The notes under the pieces: generated by a model
Database searches by the model: none
Seen by the model: only the letters and a program-made list of their open reading frames with translations
Told to the model about the DNA's origin: nothing
Position numbers and translations under genes: made by a program
From: Pochonia chlamydosporia 170
Lineage: Eukaryota; Ascomycota; Sordariomycetes; Hypocreales; Clavicipitaceae
Direction: 5' to 3'
Assembly (NCBI RefSeq): GCF_001653235.2
Contig: NC_035791.1
Location: 5,146,001-5,210,000, forward strand
DNA length: 64,000 bases
Shown: positions 21,264 through 31,577 of the stretch, in pieces
Position numbering within the stretch: the stretch's first letter is position 1
How the letters are laid out: each line of letters opens with the position of its first letter

Positions 21264-24200
21264 ATGGCATCTGACTTGTCAAACGGTGCGCAGGTCGCGA
21301 GTAGCGTCTCCTCCACGCTTGCTGGTGCTTGGGACATGTCGACAGTCCAGCCACTCGCCGACGCCATGAACACCGCGCCGGCAGATGTAGCAGCTGCCCA
21401 CGAGTCTACAGGCTGGCTGGGCTTCTTTGGGTGGCTGCTATATATTGTTTTTAATCTGGTCTCTACTGTGCTATACTGGGTTATCCGCATAGCGACGATT
21501 TCTATCCCAAGGCTGCTGTACGCCTTGTTTTCCACTAGCTGGACGGTGACTATGAACGCCACCACGCTGTATGCTTGTCCTCACATTGTTGGATCTGGCG
21601 TGTTCTTGCTCACACGTTGATTAGCATGTTTATCCTGGTCGGCGTTGTTTCTGCTGCCAGCTGGGTCGTGAGATATCGCATCCTCAACATGTACTCGAGG
21701 CTCCCGCCCGAGCCGCAAAGAAAAGAACCTGAAATAGATCTTTTCCCGGATAGTCACGAAGAGGGTAGCAAAGGGGGGCTAGCGAGCTACCTTGATGAGT
21801 TCTTAAGTGCGATCAAGATTTTTGGCTATCTCGAGCGTCCGGTCTTCCACGAGTTGACCCGCAGTATGCAGACTAGGAAGCTTATTGCCGGTGAGACGAT
21901 CAACTTGGAAGAAGAGAAGGGGTTTTGCATTGTTGTTGATGGTTTGGTCGAGATTTTCGTCAAATCTGGGAGACACAATACATCTCGTGATTCCTCAGCA
22001 GCTCACGACCTCGATTCATCTTCTGATGAGGAGTTGGCACCTGATCAACAGAGATATCAACTGCTGACGGAAGTGCGTAATGGAGCTCCCATGTCTTCAC
22101 TCTTCTCCATCATGTCTCTTTTTACCGAGGATGTGAAACTTCGATTGAACGAGGATTCCTCTCCATTACGGCCAAATGGGAACAGCGATTACCGAAGGCA
22201 TGCATCCATTGGTGAACCTGAAAGTCAAAGATTCACTCCCGCTCCAGTTTCTATGCCTAATACGCCTCAACTGGACGGAAAGTCGGGCCAGGCTGCGGTT
22301 TCCAATGTGCCAACAGAAGGTGAAAGCCAGGTGCTTTCTGCTGGTGACCTTCACGGGCCAAATTCCAGTATCCCTCCCATCTCTTTGGATCCCTCGTCGC
22401 CAACAAGACCTCAGAGACCAAAGCTGCCGGGAAGAGCCTTGTCTCACTCTGCGCATCCCGATATTATTGCTCGAGCGACGGTTGATACAACCATTGCCAT
22501 CATCCCAGCAAGCGCGTTTCGTCGCCTCATCAGAATCTACCCCAAGGCTACGTCGCACATTGTACATGTCATTCTGTCTCGCTTTCAACGAGTTACCTTG
22601 GCTCACGCATTCGATTACCTGGGCCTGACGGGCGAAGTTTTACAGACGGAGAAGAGCATGACCAAATACACTGTGTGCCAACTTCCCAACATCTTGAGAG
22701 GCGACGCTCTGTCGCGTCTGAAAGAAAAGTTCAAGCATGAACGTGCTCGCATTGCGGGAGATGACGAGAGGAATGGAATTGCCCTCCATAATGCCGCTGC
22801 TACCAGGCGCCGCCGTTCAAGTAGCACCACGTTGCGCAAGGAAGCCATGCTTTCTTCTCTGACCAAGCAACGGCCGTCGTCACACCTGGGAAGCATTAAT
22901 TCGGCCATGGAGGAGTCACCTCAGCCACTTGAGCATAGTTCCAACCACCCCGGTGATTTGGCAAACATTCACGCCAGCCGAAATGCTGGTCGTAGTCCCA
23001 TCACACCGGGACCTGGTGTCAGAGACATGACTAGTCCGCTTGCTCACAGGTCGTTTAACCCATTCGATTCACAACGGCATGCACGCATTTCCATTGATGC
23101 GAGAGAGTCTCTCGACGAAGACAACTTATTCCGAGCGTCTATTCTCGAATGCATGTTCAAATCTCTCGGTTTGGATGGCGCGGGTTCAGCATCTCGGGAG
23201 CCAGAATCTGTGGATGGCTCTCCTAGGCTACTTTCGGCGGACCACAGACGTAGGGCTTTTGGTACGAACAATGCCTTTGGATTCATGGGCCCTTTTGAGA
23301 GCTTAGCTGATGGCGAAACTGAGTCGATCACATCGGGTGGGTTGACAATTCATACGCCACCAAGTGCGCAAATCCTGTCCCACGAAATGAAGGATGAGGT
23401 TGAGATTGTCTTCTTCCCCAAAGGCTCTGTGCTCGTTGAGCAAGGCGAAAGGAACCCAGGTTTGTACTACGTGATTGACGGGTTCCTGGATATGGGCACA
23501 TATACAACGGAACAGGGCTCGCAAAATATTTTGCAAACCTCCGGCCCAGCATCATTTAATATCGCCGCAAAAACCAATGCCACCAGTCGAACTGATCTCA
23601 ACAAGAACACTGGCCGCACACGCCGGAGCATATCCCTGGTCAAACCTGGCGGATTAGCTGGCTACATTGGCAGCGTCTCCTCTTATCGTTCCTTCATCGA
23701 TGTCGTTGCCAAGACGGATGTTTATGTCGGCTTCCTCCCCCGAGCAGCACTGGAAAGAATTGTGGACAGATACCCAATCGTGCTGCTCACCATGGCCAAG
23801 AGACTGACACACGTCTTGCCACGTCTCATCCTCCACATTGATTTTGCACTTGAATGGGTACAGGTCAACGCTGGACAAGTCATTTTTCACAGAGGCGATG
23901 AATCAGAGGCAATCTATATTGTCCTCAATGGCCGACTTCGTCTGGTGGAAGACAGAAAGGATGGCGGCATGTCCGCACTTGCTGAATTTGGCCAAGGTGA
24001 AAGTGTTGGCGAGCTTGAGGTTCTCACAGAGACCGTTCGTCCTGGAACATTGCATGCTATCCGTGACACTGAGCTGGTAAAGTTCCCCCGAACCCTGTTC
24101 AACAGCTTGGCACAAGAGCACCCCAACATTACGATCAAGATCTCCAAGATTATTGCATCTCGTATGAGAGCGGCTGTGGAGGACCCTCCCAAAAACGGTG

Positions 24201-26040
24201 CGAAAGAATCTGGGTCTGGTGCCATCAACAATCAGAGGAAGTCGACTATGAATCTTCGAACCGTCGCGATTCTTCCAGTCACCGCAGGCGTTCCAGTTGT
24301 TGAGTTTGGGAATCGACTGATGAATGCTTTGGCCCAAGTAGGGCCACCAAATGGCGCAACGTCGTTGAACCAATCAGCCATCTTGAACCATCTTGGCAAG
24401 CATGCTTTCAATAAAATGGGCAAACTGCGTCTCACTCAGTATCTTGCTGATCTTGAGGAAAAATATGGCCTTGTGGTATACGTAGCAGGTAAGCCGGCAC
24501 TTTTTCTTTACTCTACAAGACCATTCCTTTTCATGATGAGAAATTTTAACCCAAAGGCACGCCGCTGATGGTAATTTTAACTCTAATTTTTTCCTGAACT
24601 CATAATATTTCCGCTTCTTGTTTATCACTGCATCGCCATGTTGGTTCAGTTTGCTAACAACGATGCACGTCAGATACCAATGTCAACTCCCCGTGGACGC
24701 AAACTTGCATCACCCAAGCTGACAGCATCCTGCTCATCGGCCTTGCGGATGGATCTCCTGCCACTGGCGAATATGAGCGGTTCATGCTTGGAATGAAATC
24801 GACTGCCAGAAAAATGCTTGTCCTGTTGCACAATGAGCGCTACTCTCGATCCGGTGTTACTCGGTCGTGGTTACGCAACAGAATGTGGATTAACGGCGGC
24901 CACTATCATATTCAGATGCCTTACAGCACAAACGCAATGCCCGTCCACCTTCCAGCGTCGAAGAGACTTGGCCAAGCCCTCAAGGAGCGGGTGCAGGTGC
25001 TTCAAGCAGAGATTCAAAAGTACACATCAAGAAAGGTGCACCACACGCCATACTACTCACCGGAAACACCGTACAAGAGTGACTTCCACCGCCTTGCCCG
25101 TCGGCTCTGTGGCAAATCTATTGGTCTCGTTCTTGGTGGTGGTGGAGCTAGAGGCATGAGCCAGATCGGGGTGATTAGAGCCATGGAAGAAGCGGGCATT
25201 CCCATTGATGTGATTGGCGGTACATCCATTGGTGCCTTTGTCGGAGCATTGTATGCTCGACACGCAGATATTGTTCCCATGTTTGGCTTTGCGAAGAAAT
25301 TCTTTGGCCGCATGGCAAGTTTATGGCGATTCGCCCTCGACTTGACGTATCCGTCAGCGTCATACACAACTGGACATGAATTCAATCGAGGCATCTTCAA
25401 GACATTTGGCAATACCCAGATTGAAGACTTTTGGCTTGAATATTACTGCAACACGACCAATATCAGCAAGAGCAGAGTTGAATTCCACACGAGCGGATAT
25501 GCCTGGAGGTACATCCGTGCATCCATGTCGCTTGCCGGCCTGCTTCCACCGCTTTGCGACGAAGGCAGCATGCTCTTGGATGGTGGCTACGTGGACAATT
25601 TGACTGTCTCGCATATGAAGGCACTGGGCGTTGATATTATTTTTGCCGTTGATGTCGGCGCCCTGGACGACGACACACCCCAAACATACGGTGATTCATT
25701 GTCGGGCATGTGGGCTTTCTTCAACAGATGGAACCCGCTGTCTGCACATCCCAACCCGCCAACGCTGGCGGAGATTCAAGGCCGTTTAGCGTATGTGTCG
25801 AGCGTAGATGCGTTGGAGCGAGCAAAGACTATGCCGGGGTGCATTTACATGCGTCCGCCGGTGGATGACTATGGCACATTAGACTTTATTAAATTTGATG
25901 AAGTGTACCAGATGGGATACAGATTTGGTAAAGAGTTTCTGCAAAGACTTAAAGACGAGGGTGGCTTCCCTTGGATGGAGGAAGCAGAGGCTAAAGAAGC
26001 CATGCGACGAACAAAGGCACCCCGTAGAGCGAGCATCTAG
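21264..26040 (+). CDS. NTE1: Lysophospholipase NTE1 (neuropathy target esterase homologue)
   Basis: ER-membrane serine esterase that deacylates phosphatidylcholine and lysophosphatidylcholine to glycerophosphocholine. Exons 21264-21568, 21625-24488 and 24674-26040 give 1511 residues, standard for fungal NTE1. Membrane segments lie at about 49-70, 74-95 and 102-120. Three cyclic-nucleotide-binding-like domains follow, around 165-330 (interrupted by a long Ser-rich insertion), 660-790 and 840-960. The patatin domain starts with the oxyanion motif [12 protein letters not shown] near residue 1211. The nucleophile serine is in GGTSIGAF near 1238, and the partner aspartate in DGGYVDN near 1357. The second intron (24489-24673, 185 bp) is longer than most here. 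Identification is secure. Confidence 0.97.
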
Positions 26041-26113
26041 ATGAGAAATGATCAATCTTGTTGTGTTTCATAAAATTTAAATTTGAAATGAGTTCAGTGA
26101 CCGAGGGCATTCT

Positions 26114-26588
26114 TTAACCATTCCTGTCAAAATCATACCAATCAACACCGCCAGTGAATCGCTTTCCATCCTCATCATGAAGCATCATCAACCAAAGCAC
26201 ACCCCAATACCCAATTACAAACCTGCAGCGCAATCTCCTTCTCACTCTTCTCCCCCTTATCAGCCTCATCCCTCGTTTCCCATTCAATGCTCACAATCTT
26301 CCCATCTGTCCCCTTCTTGACCGCGCCATCCGCATCCAAAAGAACCTGAACACTTATCGTCGCCCTCTCATGCCCCGTCCAACTCCGCCAGAAATGAACC
26401 TTTATGAGTCCCTCCTCGTCGGGATCGTCTGAGGCAATCATCCACTTCTCTTCCATGGCTTGTGGGTGGAATCCCACGATTAGACGGGTTAGATCTTGGT
26501 GTGAGACTGTGACGGCCCATGGTGCGGAGGAGGGTTTTTGGATGGGCTTTGTGCGCCAGTTCTTTGATTCGGCGCGTGTTTGTGACAT
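26114..26588 (-). CDS. Small conserved protein of unknown function
   Basis: Proposed 140-residue protein from exons 26588-26223 and 26170-26114. The first ATG in the coding frame gives MSQTRAESKNWRTKPIQ; the open frame extends upstream only to a TTG. Motifs are WRTKPIQKPSSAPWAV, LIVGFHPQAMEEKWMIASD and KVHFWRSWTGHERATISVQV. I associate this pattern with small uncharacterised proteins found in both bacteria and fungi, without a known function; that link is from memory. The 52-bp intron (GTTTGT donor) is inferred because the next frame reads DGKRFTGGVDWYDFDRNG before a stop, which looks coding. If unspliced, the protein would end VCNWVLGCALVDDAS instead. It converges with NTE1 across 73 bp. Confidence 0.6.
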
Positions 26589-29500
26589 TTTGCGGAGGGT
26601 TTTGACGGGAGTGAAGTCGAGATTTGGAGGTATGGTGGTTTGTGGTTTTGCTTGTGGTTGCGGCTGAGAGGTCAACTGGTGGCTTGGTCATGCGTTGGGG
26701 TTGGACTTTAGATGCCTAGGTAGTTACTTGTGTGGGATTGTATGAGGAGTTGTATAAGGGATTGTTTGGTGCACTGTACAAGGTAATGAGCCTTTTGTTG
26801 ATGGGGCCGTGACTGGCTGATTGAGTTATACTATGCGTGTCTCAAATAGCAAGGTATGGTAGCTAGTGTCGATCGAGGGCTGCTGTGGTATCTCAACCAG
26901 CTGGGCGGACAGTTGTATATGCCACCCTGTGCGTGTTCTATCGCTTCTTGTTAATTTTAGTACGACAATCGATCTAGGCGTGGGATATGAGAGGTGTTTA
27001 AGTGAAGGTGTGAGCTTTATGAGACAGACTCGGCGGATATTTTGGCGTCTTGATAGTCTCAGTCAACACCATCTAAGGAACGGTACTTTTTACATGTGCG
27101 GTATTTGGGGTCGAGATGGTGGTTGACCGCTGAGAGTTATGGTGCAGAATTACTGGCCAAATTTTTGTGTTATCATGTTTGTTTGGCTATTTACGTCTAT
27201 ACAAGCGCCCTTGTGAGAAGTGCTCGCAGATCTACGACTTTACACCAAGGGTTTGGAAGGCTTAATTTTTATAATGACGAGACTACAAACTTGTTATAAT
27301 ATTCATTGCGTGGTACGTGCCGAAATTGTCTGTACCTTTAGACCAGTTTGGGGATGTTTGACGATAAAGTTACATCATCCCTGACATGACTGTCATTGCC
27401 ATGTTCCCGAACGGGGATAATGATTCTGTTTGGTGCCCAGGTTGTACGTTCTGAAAGTGCTCACATATTTCTTCCCAAGCTTAGACAGGAAGAGAGCGGT
27501 AAGTTTCGGTGTTTGTCAACTGTATTCGCCGAGGTAACGCAGCACATAACTTGTTCTTGGTAAGACTGGTAATGTAGGCGTATTCCATACGAGGCAAAGA
27601 CACTGAGAGCATAAACAAGTCATCACCATATTTCTGGGGCTTGGTTACCACATAGGATACGTCCCGAAGCTTGGAAAACAGTTTGTTTAAACTGATATTT
27701 CCATATCCCTTACTGTGGTATTTATATGCCTCGCAATGTAATGCACTAGGTGACCTTTCTGGGCAGTCTGAGCTAGAGGGGAACGTTTCTGTCACTTGTA
27801 TGTTGTGACTGTCGGGTTTCCAAACCACAGTCCACCAATGTGATGTGATATAGATGCTTGACAGATCCCATGGCCGAGGACCTCGTCCACGGTACTCATA
27901 GTAGAATCACTGTCACAATGAGTACAGATCAATGGCATAGTCATTGGTTGAGTGTAAGTAATCTGAAGCAATTTAACTGATACCTGCCCGCTTGCAAGAT
28001 ATACCACCTTTGTCAACTTCAGGTCCTGGTTGAACCATGTTCACATGTTAAATTGCAGATCACAACATCGCCAAGCTCTGACATGCCATGACAGTGTCCA
28101 AATGAGGGCATGAACATCTCTAATATGAACAAAGTCGTTCGACATCCTCCGTCAATCGTTACAACTGTGGCGTTTTACAGACAACTGTAGGTGAGAAGTC
28201 ATAACTCCTGCTGCACTAGGTCAAATGGGGTCATGGCCGGAGAGAACAGCTGCAGTGCAACTCCAAGCCCCTTTCCACCAACGCCACGAACCGCCTGGCT
28301 TTGTTCGACGTCAGACGAACTCAAAATGAGTCGAAAACGAGGCGAAAATACCGGGTTATAAGTCAAGGTATATCCCAGATAAAGTGATCGCCACGCAATC
28401 TACCCTTTTCTCAACTAAATCTTTGGCGACAACATCGTCATGAGAACCTTCGTCTTGCAGGCTTAATTGAAGCTCCCTTCATCACGGGTATCAACCACGA
28501 ATTGTGCCAAATGGACTCCACCCTCGATTCCGCCAACGGCAGCTTTGGCCAGAACAGGAAGCAGCTACAGAGAGCTCAACCTGCTGCCATCTGCATCTGC
28601 AGCAGTCTTTCAGACGGTCGTCTCAATCTTTCACCGAGGTCACCCCAGGGAAGTCGTCCATGCGGTCATCCTCTTTGTCGAGCGTCGGTGCTGAATCGAG
28701 CCTTGAAAGCGAGAGCCGTCATATTTGACAAGATCTACAACCAATGCGAACTCCCTCCGTTGGCCAACTTTCTTGCGATATCCACATAAGCAGCCCACCA
28801 ACGTGAACCAGCTTGCCAGTCCTGGAGATGCAACATGTCAGCCTTGAGGAGCACCCATCCCTGGCTTCATTGCTCTGGTCGTTTGGTCATGCGGAGCTTG
28901 GCACCGATGCAGATATTGGTTGTTGGTTTGGCGAGATGCACATATGCAATACGACCTCAACGTATTATGACATTGTTCCAAGGGGGTGCCTACCTGGAAA
29001 TCGACATGGGCAGAGCCATCACTCCTTTCGCGGCTCAAATGCTGATTCCAGTGACAGAGAGGTGGTCACAATAAGAAGAAGAAGGAAAGGGCTCAGCCAG
29101 ATATGCACAGGTCCGTCGCCTGCTTCAATAATAACGCCATTGGGCGGATTTCGGGCGTTTTTGAACAACGTCCTGGGTTCAGCAGACTCGACAGTCGCAC
29201 GAAAGGGTGACAGGGCATTGCGAAACTTCCAAGGGTCCAATCCAGCGCAGGTGCCTTTTTGTGCCACCACCCACAGGCAGCGCCATTTTGGATGCAAATG
29301 CAATTCAACGTTCCAGAATCGATGACAGCCAAGCAAGCCAAGAAGCGAAGGAGAGGGTATCACCAGGTTGGTCGTCTTACAGAAGGCGACCTTGGGTGCA
29401 TAATTCTTAGTCGCCTTCTCCCCGCCATGGTTTGGTTCTTGTCTTCAGGCTAATAGGCAAACCTCTTCAATCGCTTGCCGTTCTTCCTCCTTTTCATCGT

Positions 29501-31577
29501 AAAAACCGGGGGGATTTCTGGAGCACGCGACAGCCATCAGCCATTGGCACGATGCAACCTTGGCCCCGGAGAGGTACCGAAGTCTGATCAAGTCCAGGTT
29601 CTGGAAAGTCAGCCCCAATCATGGCATGAGGTCGGTAGCAAATTTGGACCTGGTGGAGTAATTCGTGCCTGTGGCTTCTCTGGCGCCTTTGTCTTCCACA
29701 CAAGCTTTCCCAGGATGACATGGCATCAGCGACTCATGGCAAGCGAGTGTGGACTCCCCCTGGTTCAAAAGCAAGGTCTTGTCTGCAGAGTCGACAACTG
29801 GTCCATGAATTATTTCAACAGCCCCGTGTGGAAGTGTTGGATGGGCAGACATGTACTCCGTATTGTCAATTTTGTTGGAGAGGCAGCGAACACGTGGGAG
29901 GTTGAATGGGCTTGGCAGGGCAAGTGAAATTGACTCTGAATCTGTAAATCAAGTTTCCGGAGCCAATTGACGACTCGCTGAGCGGAGGTTTCAGTGTCGT
30001 GTGCTTTGTGGCAGCAGAGTGGCAAGTGGTCACGAGAGAAGCGAGAAAAGCGAGGACGGTGATGCCACCCACAACGAAATGGAGTCGGACGAGGACGAGG
30101 ACGAGGACGAGGAGACGGAGCAGACTGTACTTCCGCATGGAGTATCATGGAGATGATCTCACAAGTGGCCTCGACTCAGCCAAGCACTCCGTTCACGAGG
30201 TACTCAAGTACCCAAGTACCCCAGTACCACGGGCAGGACTGGAGGCTCAGAGACTCGAGTCTCAAGCGATTTGGGGAAGGAGTTTGCCAACCCAGAGTTG
30301 CCCTTCCACATTGCAGGAAGGAGCAACTGCCTGGTTCGTTCTGGCGGAAGGCGCACGGGTGTCATCCACTCCTGCCGCTCTGCCTGCAGCAGTTAAATTA
30401 CCTAGGTACCTAAGTACGGAGTGCAGCCGGATGGCATTTTGATTCTAGTTTCTACCTGCCAGGCGTCATGCCGAGAAACAGGACAGGCAGACTGTTGCCT
30501 GTGGGTGTCGTTTGGAATATTGCATCGGAAGCAGCGACCTGGGTTCCTTCCTTGCTCTGATATTACTGTCCTCTCCTTCTTCCCCTGTCTTTCTAATACC
30601 TGACCTGTGCCTGAACCTGTGCATGTCACACATGTCTTTCGTTTCTCTTCTTTTGCTTCAAAACTCACCAGTTTGAGCGCCTCCTCTATTTCATCACTCA
30701 CTTGCATCTTTCACCCATCGCACTGTTTGCCTGTTTGCACAACCATTCAGGCTGATGTCTCCTATCTGACGGAGTCAACGCCCGTCCCTGCCACTCTCTC
30801 TGCTTGGATCGACATCATTTCGTGTGTGGCAGCCACATCCTTCGTGCTGATCTGCAGCCTGGTCCAACAGCCCACCACATATCAAGAACAACCACGCCTC
30901 ACATTACGGACAAGGACCGACCATTTTGGCGAATTAGAACAACCTGGTGTCATTGTGCCTTGTCATCCTGCCTCGCTTCTTCCATGTCACGGCTGTCTTG
31001 TCACCCCGGAACCTTTGCCTTGTCTAATAAAGAACGGAGGATTCCAGACACAAAATCATACACACATATCTCTCAAGTCAGGCCCAGAGGTTAACAAGCG
31101 ACAAGTCAAAGGCATCCACACACACTAACCATCAACTGAGAACATTTGAACTCACACGCCTCTACCTCATTGTGGAGCATGAGTGTTGGAGCACTGGAGC
31201 ATATCCACTAAATCTTCGACCGTGGTGCTTGTTTCATTACCATCTCCACCTGCGCATGCTGTTGCTGGTAGCGTCACTTTTCTCCATTCTCCATGATCAG
31301 CTCGGACTGAAGTTCTTCATCCCAGCAAACCGCCTTGAAGTCTCTTACTTTTTTCATTTCAACACTTTGGTTCTTCTCCACGATCCTTCCTCTCCTTTCT
31401 CTTGCGGTAACAGTAATGTAATCCATGGTATATTTCGACCCTTCTAAAATCGCGGAACTAGCACTGGACAATTTGGTACAATCGGTGTCCACATCGAAAC
31501 GATACGGCGCCGCCGCCCCCTCTAGTGGTAGAAGGTCGACCGAATCAGCTGGGTGAACAAATAGAAAGTCTTACACA
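26589..31577. other. 5-kb gene-poor region upstream of the sulfatase-fold gene
   Basis: No gene with recognisable protein character is seen on either strand. The left part (26.7-28.1 kb) is rather AT-rich, with frequent stop codons. 28.3-31.5 kb has balanced composition and many overlapping short frames in all phases, none continuous enough to support a gene. A minus-strand frame at 27481-27828 (115 codons) is the least random. The right end (30.5-31.57 kb) is pyrimidine-rich and probably forms the promoter and a long leader of the gene at 31578. Degenerate GTAC-containing palindromes occur at about 30195-30235 and 30400-30425. Confidence 0.45.
30088..30111. repeat. GACGAG hexanucleotide microsatellite
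   Basis: Four perfect tandem copies of GACGAG, followed by imperfect purine-rich sequence. It lies in the gene-poor region. Confidence 0.85.

Noticed and set aside
28467..28800. Three overlapping plus-strand frames that could suggest a small gene
   Set aside because: Similar lengths in all three phases indicate a chance lack of stops; no domain or consistent splice structure.
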